55,875 nt of DNA from the NCBI GenBank assembly GCA_900555555.1, contig USLK01000007.1:1-55875 (forward strand), read 5' to 3'. Both the position numbers and the translations under genes were made by a program. Under the pieces are notes generated by a model. That model was given only the letters and a program-made list of their open reading frames with translations. It was not told where the DNA came from and did no database searches. Origin of the DNA: an uncultured Collinsella sp. GTDB taxonomy: Bacteria > Actinomycetota > Coriobacteriia > Coriobacteriales > Coriobacteriaceae. Each line of letters opens with the position of its first letter. Position 1 is the stretch's first letter. Shown here piece by piece: positions 26,827 to 35,350 of this stretch.

Positions 26827-27738
26827 CTAAGCCACCTCGCCCTTCACGGTATCGTCATCATTCTTTCCAGCGACCTCGGCCAAATACGACTCGCAGCAAG
26901 CCTTGGCCACGGAACGAACGCGCAGGATGTAGTTAGCGCGCTCAACGGCCGAAAGAGCGCCGCGCGCATCGAGAATATTGAAGGCATGGCTGCACTTCAT
27001 AACGCAGTCATAGGCCGGAAGCGGCAGTTTGGCCTCAAGGCAGCTATGGCACTCGCGCTCGTACTCATCGAATTTATCGCGCATGAGCTCGACGTTGGCG
27101 ACCTCGAAGTTATAGGCAGAGAACTCGCGCTCGTTCTCGAGGAACACCTCGCCGTATGTCATGGGCGTGCCGTCGGGCAGGATGCTCCAGACAAGATCGT
27201 AAACAGAATTGACGCCCTGTACGTACATGGCAAGGCGCTCGAGACCATAGGTGATCTCGACGGGAACCGGATCGACCTCGATGCCGCCCACCTGCTGGAA
27301 ATACGTGAACTGGGTGACTTCCATGCCATTGAGCCACACCTCCCAGCCAAGACCCCAGGCTCCGAGCGTAGGGCTCTCCCAGTCATCCTCAACGAAACGC
27401 ACGTCATGCTCGGCCGGGTCCAAACCGATGGCCTTGAGAGAATCAAGGTAGAGCTCCTGGGCGTTCTCGGGAGACGGCTTGATGAGCACCTGGAACTGGT
27501 AATAATGCTGCAGGCGGTTGGGGTTTTCGCCGTAGCGACCGTCGGCGGGGCGACGGCAGGGTTGGGCGTAGCAGGTGCGCCAGCTCTTGGGGCCAAGGGA
27601 GCGGAGAGTCGTAGCGGTATGGAACGTACCGGCACCCACCTCGGAATCGTAAGGCTGCATGATGACACAACCCATGGAGCCCCAATACTGCTGGAGCTTA
27701 AGGATGATGTCCTGGAAGGTTAACGCTTGTGCGTCCAT
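26827..27738 (-). CDS. glyQ: Glycyl-tRNA synthetase alpha subunit
   Basis: The 303-residue catalytic alpha subunit, a class II aminoacyl-tRNA synthetase core. Clear signatures are the LKLQQYWGSMGCVIMQPYD start, GAGTFHTAT, the ENPNRLQHYYQFQV stretch, VFLEDDWESPTLGAWGLGWE-like sequence and the ITYGLERLAMY motif 3. The ATG at 27738 is preceded by AGGAG; an earlier in-frame start nine codons up has none. No T-box leader is present, because lepB ends only 43 bases upstream. Confidence 0.97.
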   Translation of the reverse strand: MDAQALTFQDIILKLQQYWGSMGCVIMQPYDSEVGAGTFHTATTLRSLGPKSWRTCYAQPCRRPADGRYGENPNRLQHYYQFQVLIKPSPENAQELYLDSLKAIGLDPAEHDVRFVEDDWESPTLGAWGLGWEVWLNGMEVTQFTYFQQVGGIEVDPVPVEITYGLERLAMYVQGVNSVYDLVWSILPDGTPMTYGEVFLENEREFSAYNFEVANVELMRDKFDEYERECHSCLEAKLPLPAYDCVMKCSHAFNILDARGALSAVERANYILRVRSVAKACCESYLAEVAGKNDDDTVKGEVA

Positions 27739-27781
27739 GCCTCTCCTATCCTTGTGTTTGAACATAGCGGTTGTAATGATA

Positions 27782-28342
27782 TTAGACCGAGCCGATTCGG
27801 TCGAGCGGCCAGTATCTAAAGACGACGCGACCGATCATGGAAGAAGCGGAGACCGGGCCGAAGTACCGTGAATCGGCAGAGTTTTCGCGGTTGTCCCCCA
27901 TCACCCAGTAAGCCCCCGCGGGAACCGTATACGGAAACGACACCTGAACGCCAGGGGCCTGCGTGGGCAACGGGACCGAGGCGCCTATCGTGTATTCCTC
28001 GTCCAGCTGCACACCGTCGACAAAGACGCGGCCCTCGATCAGGTCTACCGTCTGACCGGCCGACGCTATAACGCGTTTGACGAGTATGTCATGAGCCGAC
28101 GACCCATCGGGATTATGGAAAATCGCGATATCCCCCGGATGAACCCCGTCTCCGAAACGAACAGATAGCTTTTCAGCGAAAACATTATCACCGACCATGA
28201 TGGTCGGCTCCATCGATGCGCTCGGGACAGTATAGGGAGAGATCACGAACGTGCGTACGGCGAGGAAGAATGCAAAGGCGAGAACGAAAGCAACGACCCA
28301 CTCGAAAAGAAAGGCTACAGTGCCGTTTTTCTCCCTGTGCAT
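27782..28342 (-). CDS. lepB: Type I signal peptidase
   Basis: A 186-residue membrane-bound serine peptidase that removes signal peptides from secreted proteins. One N-terminal transmembrane helix (about residues 8-30) leads to the external catalytic domain. The nucleophile is in PSASMEPT (about residue 43), the general base lysine in LVKRVIA (about residue 89), and box E is GDNRENSADSRYFGPV. Its ATG follows directly on the trmD stop codon. Confidence 0.95.
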   Translation of the reverse strand: MHREKNGTVAFLFEWVVAFVLAFAFFLAVRTFVISPYTVPSASMEPTIMVGDNVFAEKLSVRFGDGVHPGDIAIFHNPDGSSAHDILVKRVIASAGQTVDLIEGRVFVDGVQLDEEYTIGASVPLPTQAPGVQVSFPYTVPAGAYWVMGDNRENSADSRYFGPVSASSMIGRVVFRYWPLDRIGSV

Positions 28343-29107
28343 CTAGACCAACCCCTCCACACCATGAAAAGCCTGGATAAGCTTCTCGGCTCGCATACGC
28401 TCATCGTCACTCAACACGGCGGATTCGATGAGGTCGGGCCTCCAGCGACAGGTGCGCTCGATGGCGTTCGCACGGCGCCAAGCATCTACCTTTGCATGAT
28501 CGCCCGAAAGCAGAATCTCCGGAACCGAACGCCCGGAAAAAACAGCCGGCCGAGTGTACTGTTCATACTCGAGCAGACCACCGGACTCTCCCGTGGCAAA
28601 CGATTCGTCCACGCTGCTCATGTCGTCACCGAGGGCACCGGGCAGAAGGCGCACGATGGCATCGGTCACGACCAGTGCGGGGAGCTCGCCGCCGGTGAGC
28701 ACATAATCTCCGATGGAAATGCGCTCGTCAGCATAATCGTACGCGCGCTCATCCATGCCCTCATAGCGACCACATACAAACAGGATGTGGTCGCAGCGGG
28801 AAAGGCGTTCGGCGACATGCTGTGTAAACGGCTCGCCGCAAGGCGTGAAAAACACGACACGGGGCTTGGATTCGACACGGGCGGACAAGTCCAGGATGGC
28901 CTCGGCGAGAGGCTCGACCTTCATGAGCATCCCGGCACCGCCGCCATAAGGCTCATCGTCTACGGTACGATGTCGATCATGCGTCCAATCACGCAGGTCG
29001 TGAGCCTGAAACTCGAAGATCCCCTTGAGTCGAGCACGGCCCATGATGGATGTCGACATATACGGCTCGAAGAGTTCAGGAAAAACCGAAAGCGTTTCGA
29101 TCAGCAA
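28343..29107 (-). CDS. trmD: tRNA (guanine37-N1)-methyltransferase
   Basis: A 254-residue SPOUT-class methyltransferase that makes m1G37 in tRNAs and prevents frameshifting. The trefoil-knot SAM-binding motifs CGRYEGMDER and SIGDYVLTGGELPAL are present, as is GGGAGMLMK. The start appears to be TTG at 29107, with GGGAGG 11 bases upstream; the protein then begins LIETLSVFPELFEPY, as expected. It sits after rimM in the conserved rpsP-khpA-rimM-trmD order. Confidence 0.96.
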   Translation of the reverse strand: MLIETLSVFPELFEPYMSTSIMGRARLKGIFEFQAHDLRDWTHDRHRTVDDEPYGGGAGMLMKVEPLAEAILDLSARVESKPRVVFFTPCGEPFTQHVAERLSRCDHILFVCGRYEGMDERAYDYADERISIGDYVLTGGELPALVVTDAIVRLLPGALGDDMSSVDESFATGESGGLLEYEQYTRPAVFSGRSVPEILLSGDHAKVDAWRRANAIERTCRWRPDLIESAVLSDDERMRAEKLIQAFHGVEGLV

Positions 29108-29135
29108 GGCCGATCATGCCTCCCAAGTCTCAGTA

Positions 29136-29651
29136 TTATAAATCGAGAAGACCATCCATGATATGAACGGAAATAGGTCCATCATGCGGGATGTCGGCAA
29201 CAACATCCTCGATCACGGGAACGAGGACCTCGCCATACCGACCGCCGTCTATCACCCACACATCGTTAGCAGGGGTCTCCATGACCTCCCGCACGCATCC
29301 TAGCTCGCCGTATCGAACGTCCAAGACGGGCCGTCCGACAAGCCTGTCGTATGCCACATCGAGCGGGCCGATATCGACTTCGTCCTCGGACACAAGGACA
29401 TGGCATCCAACGACCCCCTCGGCATCATCGAGGGATGAACAGCAACCGAACAGGACCAACGGAGCATCATCCGACCCCGCTACGCATTCAACCGTTGTGA
29501 AGCGATCGCGGTTGAACGCGGGCGGAGTCAAGCAGACGCGCATACCCGGTTGTAAAAGAAAGGGAAGTCCCCGCAATGGCGCAACGGAGACCTCCCCCTT
29601 CGACCCATGCGTCTTACCGACGCGGGCGATATTCATATATGAACCTGACAT
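29136..29651 (-). CDS. rimM: Ribosome maturation factor RimM
   Basis: A 171-residue 16S rRNA processing factor that binds ribosomal protein S19 and helps assemble the 30S head. It has the N-terminal GKTHGSKGEV barrel start and the C-terminal PRC-barrel with the VPVIEDVV segment. It begins 5 bases after the khpA stop. Operon position between rpsP and trmD supports the call. Confidence 0.93.
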   Translation of the reverse strand: MSGSYMNIARVGKTHGSKGEVSVAPLRGLPFLLQPGMRVCLTPPAFNRDRFTTVECVAGSDDAPLVLFGCCSSLDDAEGVVGCHVLVSEDEVDIGPLDVAYDRLVGRPVLDVRYGELGCVREVMETPANDVWVIDGGRYGEVLVPVIEDVVADIPHDGPISVHIMDGLLDL

Positions 29652-29656
29652 CGATC

Positions 29657-29965
29657 TTAGCCCAGGACTTCGACTTCGACAGCAGTGCCGAGTCGAGCGG
29701 CCAATGCACGAGCGAGCGTACGTATGGCCTTGATAGTACGACCATGGCGACCGATGACCTTAGCCACATCGCCCTCGGCAACACTTACCTCGATCGTGGA
29801 GGAAGAGCTGCCATCGATGACCTCCAAGCTCACATTGTCGGCATCGTCCACGATATTGATGACGAGGTACTCGACCAGATCGGCTATACGATCGGACAAG
29901 AGCTCCTCGGCAGCAATATCGCCGGACCCATCTGCCTCGAGCTCAGAGATAAGCTCTTCAGACAC
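29657..29965 (-). CDS. khpA: RNA-binding KH-domain protein KhpA
   Basis: A 102-residue protein. The C-terminal half is a KH domain with VIGRHGRTIKAIRTL, the RNA-binding loop and helix. KhpA, often with KhpB/Jag, binds many RNAs and affects cell division in Gram-positives. The N-terminal 25 residues are an acidic extension. It starts at GTG, with GAGGAG spanning the end of rpsP as ribosome site, indicating coupling to rpsP. Confidence 0.92.
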   Translation of the reverse strand: MSEELISELEADGSGDIAAEELLSDRIADLVEYLVINIVDDADNVSLEVIDGSSSSTIEVSVAEGDVAKVIGRHGRTIKAIRTLARALAARLGTAVEVEVLG

Positions 29966-29968
29966 CGT

Positions 29969-30313
29969 TTACTCCTCGGTGTTCTCGGCGGCAGCCTCGG
30001 CAGCCTTCTTGGCCTCCTCGGCCTCCTTGGCGAGCTGCTTCTTGGACTTCTTGGGAGCAGCGGCGACCTTCTCGCCCTCATTGGCGGCCTTCACCAGAGC
30101 GGCAACAGCATCGGTGAGCTGAGCGCCCTTGGACTGCCAGTCAGCAATCTTCTCGAGGTCGAGATCGATAAGCTTCGGGGTGGTCAGCGGATTGTAGCGA
30201 CCGACCTCCTCGATCAGACGGCCATCACGCGGGGAACGGGAATCGGCAACGACGACGCGGTAGTACGGACGCTTCTTCGAGCCGTGACGGGCAAGGCGAA
30301 TCTTGACTGCCAA
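29969..30313 (-). CDS. rpsP: 30S ribosomal protein S16
   Basis: A 114-residue S16 with the standard AVKIRLARHGSKKRPYYRVVVADSRSPRDGR start, split here into family-typical blocks, and GRYNPLT. The last 35 residues are a lysine- and alanine-rich tail longer than in E. coli S16. GGAGGAG precedes the ATG. It is first in the rpsP-khpA-rimM-trmD-lepB-glyQ-glyS run and has its own promoter at 30370. Confidence 0.97.
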   Translation of the reverse strand: MAVKIRLARHGSKKRPYYRVVVADSRSPRDGRLIEEVGRYNPLTTPKLIDLDLEKIADWQSKGAQLTDAVAALVKAANEGEKVAAAPKKSKKQLAKEAEEAKKAAEAAAENTEE

Positions 30314-30331
30314 TGCAAACTCCTCCTGACA

Positions 30332-30348
30332 TGCAGCCTACGGCTGCA
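30332..30348 (-). promoter_or_regulatory. Hairpin in the rpsP leader
   Basis: A 7-bp perfect stem (TGCAGCC / GGCTGCA) with a 3-nt loop, in the short transcribed leader between the rpsP promoter and its ribosome site. It could be a binding site for feedback control or just a stabilising structure. Confidence 0.45.
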
Positions 30349-30369
30349 ACGACAAACAAACAAGTGGAT

Positions 30370-30398
30370 ATAATACGTCAACGACCAGGGCTGGTGAA
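30370..30398 (-). promoter_or_regulatory. rpsP promoter
   Basis: On the minus strand TTCACC (30393-30398) and TATTAT (30370-30375) are 17 bases apart, 57 bases before the rpsP start. Confidence 0.6.
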
Positions 30399-30469
30399 GA
30401 TGCGTGGGACAACTTCTTCGGAATTGCCGTTAACGAATCCACATGATACACAACTTTCGACCCCTACGC

Positions 30470-30475
30470 TATACT
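30470..30475 (+). promoter_or_regulatory. Candidate dinB -10 box with leaderless start
   Basis: TATACT ends 6 bases before the dinB ATG at 30482, and no ribosome site is present. If used, transcription would begin at or beside the A of the ATG, giving a leaderless mRNA. No convincing -35 is seen. Confidence 0.45.
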
Positions 30476-30481
30476 GACGGT

Positions 30482-31774
30482 ATGAATACATGCGAACACA
30501 CATACGATTCACCAATGGATGCCATCCTCGGCACCTGGGCGGGGCCCGCTATCGGACTGCTCGATCTCGATGCATTCTTCGCAAGCGTGGAACAGCTCGA
30601 TCACCCGGAATGGCAGGGCAAGCCGGTCATCGTGGGCGGTGATGCATCCAGACGCGGAGTTGTCTCCACCGCTTCCTACGAGGCGCGTGCATTCGGCGTC
30701 CACTCGGCGATGCCGTCAGCGCAAGCCAAGCGACTGTGCCCTCAGGCCATTTGGACACAAGGACACTTTCAGCGCTATCGTCAGCTCAGCTCACAAGTCA
30801 TGGAGATCCTCACCAATGAGACACCCTATGTTGAACAGGTTTCCATCGATGAAGCCTTTTTCGACATCACACCCGGGTGCTACGCTCGAGAAAACCCCGT
30901 CACCGTTTGCCGCAGAATCGCCGACCGCGTGGCAGAGCTCGGAATATCCTGTTCGATAGGCTTGGGGTCAAATAAAACCGTTGCGAAAATAGCCAGCGAA
31001 CGCGACAAGCCGCGTGGGGTCACCGTCGTCATGCCGGGAACCGAAAGAACGTTCCTCTCCCCTTTTCCCGTTCGGAGCCTGAGCGGCGTCGGGGCGGCAG
31101 CGGAAAAAGCCCTGCACGCCTATGGCATAAGGACTCTGGGGCAACTGGGGGCCGCAGCCCCGGAGGCGTTGCGACATGCGTTCGGCAACAACGCCCAGCT
31201 CATGCGCGACCGCGCGCTGGGCATCGAGCGATCGCGGGTGAAGCCGATCGACGCTCCCGATGACATCAAATCGATCAGCAACGAGCGCACCTTTGCGCAT
31301 GATCTCACGAACCTCGGAGACGTCCAGGCGGCCGTAACGCTTCTTTCCGAGTCCGTCGGCGCGCGCCTTCGCTCAAAAGGCATTGCCGGGGACGTGGTGA
31401 CCCTCAAAGTTACGTTCTCCTACGGCGAAGGCAGAACGATTCAACGGAAGATGGCGCATCCCACCGACGACGAAAACATATTCGGGGCCATTGCTCGCGA
31501 GTTGATGGAATCGATTTGGACCGACGGCATGCACGTGCGCCTGCTCGGCGTCTGCATCAGCGGCTTTAACCTCGACTCGAGCGTCCAAACCGATTTATTC
31601 TGCGAGGTGGATGAGCGTGGGGCCGTCTCTTCCCAAAAACGCGACCTGTCGGTCGCACTCGATGCGGTGCGCGACAGATTCGGGCAGCAATCCGTTTCCT
31701 TTGGACGGAGCAAGCGGTTCGAGCAGGAACTCATCGACCCCTCCAAGCACCTCAATAATAACAAACCGCGATAA
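30482..31774 (+). CDS. dinB: DNA polymerase IV
   Basis: A Y-family translesion polymerase, 430 residues from the ATG at 30482. The palm motif LLDLDAFFASVEQ and the catalytic VSIDEAFFDIT are intact, followed by a thumb with the GVGAAAEKAL helix-hairpin-helix region and the little-finger domain. The start could also be at 30443 (13 codons longer) but neither has a clear ribosome site. It is the only plus-strand gene between lexA and the right edge. Unlike lexA and recA it has no GAAC-N4-GTTC operator nearby, so SOS control is not supported. Confidence 0.93.
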   Translation: MNTCEHTYDSPMDAILGTWAGPAIGLLDLDAFFASVEQLDHPEWQGKPVIVGGDASRRGVVSTASYEARAFGVHSAMPSAQAKRLCPQAIWTQGHFQRYRQLSSQVMEILTNETPYVEQVSIDEAFFDITPGCYARENPVTVCRRIADRVAELGISCSIGLGSNKTVAKIASERDKPRGVTVVMPGTERTFLSPFPVRSLSGVGAAAEKALHAYGIRTLGQLGAAAPEALRHAFGNNAQLMRDRALGIERSRVKPIDAPDDIKSISNERTFAHDLTNLGDVQAAVTLLSESVGARLRSKGIAGDVVTLKVTFSYGEGRTIQRKMAHPTDDENIFGAIARELMESIWTDGMHVRLLGVCISGFNLDSSVQTDLFCEVDERGAVSSQKRDLSVALDAVRDRFGQQSVSFGRSKRFEQELIDPSKHLNNNKPR

Positions 31775-31803
31775 AAAGGCGCCGTCCAAGACGGCGCCTT
31801 TTT
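31773..31803. terminator. Bidirectional terminator between dinB and rsfS
   Basis: A perfect 14-bp stem with A5 and T5 tails (AAAAAGGCGCCGTC / GACGGCGCCTTTTT) and a 3-nt loop, overlapping the dinB stop and 5 bases from the convergent rsfS stop. Confidence 0.93.
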
Positions 31804-31808
31804 ACAAC

Positions 31809-32258
31809 CTACGAGAAGTCCTCGAGCATATATACCGGAGCATCGCCCCAAAGCTTTTCGAGGCGATAGTGCTCGCGGGCCTCGGGCGTGAAAACGTGAA
31901 CGACCACAGAGCCGTAATCCATGAGGATCCAGGTGCGCTCCTCGCGCCCCTCGATGGAGAACGGATGCTCATGGCACGCATCGGCGACCTTCTCCTCGAC
32001 CTCATCCACGATCGCATCGGTCTGACGATTATTGAGACCGGTAGCGATCACGAAGTAGTCGCAAACATCGGAGAGCTCGGTCAAATCGATGATGCGAACG
32101 TCCTCGGCGATCTTGTCGTCTGCCGCAAGCGCGGCCACGCGAGCAACCTCCTTGGCATCGATCCCGAGAGAGGATGCGGAGGCGGCAGAGCGGTCGACGG
32201 AGGCTACCTCGGTACCGTGAAGCTTCTCCTGCTCACCTGAAATGATCTGATCGGTCAT
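31809..32258 (-). CDS. rsfS: Ribosomal silencing factor RsfS
   Basis: A 149-residue RsfS/Iojap protein that binds L14 on the 50S subunit and blocks subunit joining in poor nutrient conditions. The core begins near residue 34 and has DVCDYFVIATGLNNRQ and the DYGSVVVHVFTPEAREHYRLE signature. The first 30 residues are an extension of unknown use. It is last in the rplU-rpmA-obgE-nadD-yqeK-rsfS group. Confidence 0.95.
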   Translation of the reverse strand: MTDQIISGEQEKLHGTEVASVDRSAASASSLGIDAKEVARVAALAADDKIAEDVRIIDLTELSDVCDYFVIATGLNNRQTDAIVDEVEEKVADACHEHPFSIEGREERTWILMDYGSVVVHVFTPEAREHYRLEKLWGDAPVYMLEDFS

Positions 32259-32269
32259 GCTGAACCTTT

Positions 32270-32866
32270 CTAGTGGCTGCGACGGGCAGCGTAAACGTTA
32301 TAGATTGTAACAGCGGTGGGGTACAAATACCTACCACCCGATATCACATATGTGAGCCCCTGAGAAAAACAGCGGAAGAAAAGCTCGTCAAGTGAAACGG
32401 AACCCACAAGGGAGCGCAACTCCTCGGCATATGCGCCGCGGCGATGAGGCTCGATGGCGTCTGCGATGAACACGACCATATCGAGGGCGGACATGTCAAC
32501 CGCTCCGATCGTGTGACGCGCCACGGCTCGGCATACCGCAGGCGAGGCATCTTCGAAAATATGGGGAAGCTCGTAGGCTGCAACGGGACCGTGGAGCAAT
32601 CCGACCGCCGCAGAGGGAGATCCGGCCACCTCGATACCGTACTGCGCGGAACGGGCGAGTATCTCGTGATCGCCAAGGACCTTATCCCAGTCGTGCAGAA
32701 GGCCCGCATACGCGGCATCGTACTCATCCACACCATACTCCCGAGCCAGGTTGACCGCGGTCTGGGCCACACCGAGCGAATGGATATATCGGCGCTCCCT
32801 ATCGCGCATGCGAACTTCCAACAGGCTGCGAATCTCTTCCAATCGTGCACGCTGCTGATCGGTCAT
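32270..32866 (-). CDS. yqeK: HD-domain phosphohydrolase YqeK
   Basis: A 198-residue HD-domain protein of the YqeK family, which in Gram-positives symmetrically cleaves diadenosine tetraphosphate to ADP. The metal-binding residues are visible in RYIHSLGVAQTA, LLHDWDK and the later His and Asp (ARHTIGA, FIADAIEP). The family usually has HDYAK where this has HDWDK. It follows nadD by 14 bases, a fixed partner in many genomes. Confidence 0.92.
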   Translation of the reverse strand: MTDQQRARLEEIRSLLEVRMRDRERRYIHSLGVAQTAVNLAREYGVDEYDAAYAGLLHDWDKVLGDHEILARSAQYGIEVAGSPSAAVGLLHGPVAAYELPHIFEDASPAVCRAVARHTIGAVDMSALDMVVFIADAIEPHRRGAYAEELRSLVGSVSLDELFFRCFSQGLTYVISGGRYLYPTAVTIYNVYAARRSH

Positions 32867-32880
32867 GACGTTCCCTCCAA

Positions 32881-33552
32881 CTAAGCGATGTGCTCGGGTG
32901 CGCGCGAGTACAGGTTGTTTTTTCGAATGTATCCGATAACCGACTCGGACGTGAGATAGCGAATGCTGCTTCCCTCGCCCACGCGATGTCTGATATTGGT
33001 CGAGCTGATGGCAAGAGCCGGGATCTCGATATACCGAACATCGAACGCAATACCGGAGGCCGCGATGCGCGAACGAGCCTGCTCAATATCATATCCCGGT
33101 CGCGTTGCAGCGATAAGCGTGGCCAGATCGGCGATCCTGGAGGCATCATGCCAGCTGATGATATCGATGATGGCATCCGCACCGGTGATAAAGTAGAACT
33201 CGACGTTATCGGGATAATGCGAGCGAAGCTCCTGCAGGGTATCCGCCGTGTATGTTATGCCCTTTCGGTCTATTTCGAAACGGCTCGCATAAAACGCGGG
33301 ATTCGCAGCCGTGGCGAGCACCGTCATCGCATAACGATCCTCGGCACCCGTTACGCGCTGGTTCTGCTTGAAGGCCGGAGATCCGGCGGTCATGAACAAG
33401 ACAAGATCGAGATCGAGAGCCTCACGAGCCTGTTCAGCAGTGACTAGATGTCCATAATGGATCGGGTCGAACGTACCTCCCATGATTCCCAGACGATACG
33501 TTCTGCTCGGGTCGTCACCAAGCGGAGGCAGCATCTGCTCGCTGAATCCCAT
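32881..33552 (-). CDS. nadD: Nicotinate-nucleotide adenylyltransferase
   Basis: A 223-residue enzyme that joins ATP and nicotinate mononucleotide to form deamido-NAD. The nucleotidyltransferase motif GGTFDPIHYGHL (about residues 25-36) and the C-terminal ISSTNIRHR are intact. It starts 1 base after the obgE stop. Confidence 0.96.
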   Translation of the reverse strand: MGFSEQMLPPLGDDPSRTYRLGIMGGTFDPIHYGHLVTAEQAREALDLDLVLFMTAGSPAFKQNQRVTGAEDRYAMTVLATAANPAFYASRFEIDRKGITYTADTLQELRSHYPDNVEFYFITGADAIIDIISWHDASRIADLATLIAATRPGYDIEQARSRIAASGIAFDVRYIEIPALAISSTNIRHRVGEGSSIRYLTSESVIGYIRKNNLYSRAPEHIA

Positions 33553-33553
33553 G

Positions 33554-34969
33554 CTACGCCTCTACATCCTCATCGGAACCCTCGACCTGGTCGAACGGAT
33601 CGGCTTCAAGATCAAGCTCGACATCATCGAAGGAGTCCTCCTCGAAATCATCTTCGATACCTTCGAAATCAAAGGCGTACCCAAGAATGCGGACCTCATC
33701 GCCGGAGCGGCACCCAGCCTTGATGAGCGCATCGTCAACGCCCATGCGCGCCATGCGGTGCTGCAGGTAGATAACAGCCTCTTCGTTCTCCCAATCGGTC
33801 TGGACAACCATGCGCTCGAGGTTGGTGCCCGATACGCGCCAGGAATCCTCCTCGCGGCAGATATGGAACTGCTTGTCGCGAGCCTTGCGCTGGCGCTCCC
33901 ATTTCTCCTCGTCGAACGCCTCGTCCTGCGGCTGATTCGCAAGCTCGGAGCGCAACTCGTGCACTTGCTCGCCGCATGCGAGCATCAGCGTCTGCAGGCC
34001 GGCTCCCGTGAGCGCGGAGACGGCGAAGAACATGTGGCCGTCGGCAAGCGCAGCGGACTTAAGAGCCTCGATACGATCGGAGACGCCCGATGCATCGCAC
34101 TTATTGGCAACAACGATCTGCGGACGATCAGCGAGCTCGGCCGCATAGCAGCGGAGCTCCTCGTTGATGATGCGGTAGTCCTCGACGGGGTCGCGCCCCT
34201 CATACCCTCCCGTGATATCGACGACATGCAGGATTAGGGCCGTGCGCTCGATATGGCGCAAGAACTGGTGCCCCAGACCCTTGCCCTCGCTCGCGCCCTC
34301 GATAAGACCGGGGACGTCGGCAACGACATAAGAGTATTCGCCGGCGCGGACCATACCGAGATTTGGCACAAGCGTGGTGAAGGGATAGTCGGCGATCTTG
34401 GGACGGGCGGCGCTCATACGTGCGATCAGCGAGGACTTGCCGACGCTGGGCACGCCCACGAGGGCCGCATCGGCCATGAGCTTCATCTCGAGCTCGATCC
34501 AATGCTCGATCGCGGGCTCGCCCTTCTGAGCGAACGCCGGGGCGCGGCGCGTGGAGGTGACAAAATGGGGGTTGCCCAGACCGCCGGCGCCACCCGGGGC
34601 CACCGTGACGCGCTCGCCGTCGCGCGTAAGGTCGGCGATATCGAACATGGGCTCCATGGTGACGGGGTCGAGCTCACGCACGACCGTCCCCATGGGGACC
34701 TTCAAGATCATATCGGCACCATTCGCACCATCTTTACGGGAGCCTTTGCCGTGCGTACCCGATTCGGCGCGGAAATGATGCTTGAAACGGTAATCGATAA
34801 GCGAGGAGAGCTGGGCAGAAGCCTCGATGATCACATCGCCGCCGTGACCGCCATCTCCCCCATCGGGGCCGCCCTTGGGAACGAAGGCCTCACGGCGGAA
34901 CGACATACAGCCAGCGCCGCCGTCACCGCCCTTGACGTTGATGCGGCACATATCGGTGAACTGAGACAT
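33554..34969 (-). CDS. obgE: GTPase ObgE/CgtA
   Basis: A 471-residue GTPase for 50S maturation and growth control. It has the glycine-rich OBG fold (FVPKGGPDGGDGGHGGDV), the G-domain with VPSVGKSSLI and DVPGLIEGASEGKGLG, then a C-terminal OCT domain and a strongly acidic tail. The ATG at 34969 follows a GGAG site and gives the family start MSQFTDMCRINVKGG; the upstream extension crosses the terminator at 34997 and is rejected. Confidence 0.96.
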   Translation of the reverse strand: MSQFTDMCRINVKGGDGGAGCMSFRREAFVPKGGPDGGDGGHGGDVIIEASAQLSSLIDYRFKHHFRAESGTHGKGSRKDGANGADMILKVPMGTVVRELDPVTMEPMFDIADLTRDGERVTVAPGGAGGLGNPHFVTSTRRAPAFAQKGEPAIEHWIELEMKLMADAALVGVPSVGKSSLIARMSAARPKIADYPFTTLVPNLGMVRAGEYSYVVADVPGLIEGASEGKGLGHQFLRHIERTALILHVVDITGGYEGRDPVEDYRIINEELRCYAAELADRPQIVVANKCDASGVSDRIEALKSAALADGHMFFAVSALTGAGLQTLMLACGEQVHELRSELANQPQDEAFDEEKWERQRKARDKQFHICREEDSWRVSGTNLERMVVQTDWENEEAVIYLQHRMARMGVDDALIKAGCRSGDEVRILGYAFDFEGIEDDFEEDSFDDVELDLEADPFDQVEGSDEDVEA

Positions 34970-34996
34970 GGTGGAGCTCCGTCCTCGTGTAGATAC

Positions 34997-35031
34997 AAAA
35001 AGAGACCCTCGACGACATACGCCAGGGTCTC
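34997..35031 (-). terminator. Terminator between rpmA and obgE
   Basis: On the minus strand GAGACCCT and AGGGTCTC form an 8-bp stem with a 14-nt loop, followed by TTTTT. It lies 31 bases after the rpmA stop and 27 before obgE, so it likely limits read-through from the ribosomal protein genes into obgE. Confidence 0.8.
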
Positions 35032-35062
35032 CCAAAAAAGCAGCTGCGTTGAAGGGTGTCGA

Positions 35063-35320
35063 CTACGCCTCAACAACGGGAAGGACGTTCACGCGGTGCT
35101 TGAGGCCACGGGTGAACTTGACCTTGCCCTCGCACAGGGCGAACAGGGTGTCATCCTTGCCACGACCGACATTCTCGCCAGGGTGAATGTGGGTGCCGCA
35201 CTGACGAACGAGAACCTCGCCAGCCTTTACGGTCTGACCGTCAAAGCGCTTGGTGCCGAGACGCTGACCACGAGAGTCGCGGCCGTTACGGGAAGAACCC
35301 AGACCTTTTTTGTGTGCCAT
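35063..35320 (-). CDS. rpmA: 50S ribosomal protein L27
   Basis: An 85-residue L27 that begins MAHKKGLGSSRNGRDS, the form with no N-terminal cleavage leader, in contrast to the longer Firmicutes form. RLGTKRFDGQTVKAG and HIHPGENVGRGKDDTLFA are typical. It follows rplU. Confidence 0.97.
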   Translation of the reverse strand: MAHKKGLGSSRNGRDSRGQRLGTKRFDGQTVKAGEVLVRQCGTHIHPGENVGRGKDDTLFALCEGKVKFTRGLKHRVNVLPVVEA

Positions 35321-35350
35321 GTCACTACCTTCTATTCAGTATCGATGGGA

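Noticed and set aside
30492..30506. GAACACACATAC at the start of dinB as an SOS operator
   Set aside because: Only the left half-site matches; the right half is ATAC, not GTTC, and it lies inside the coding region.
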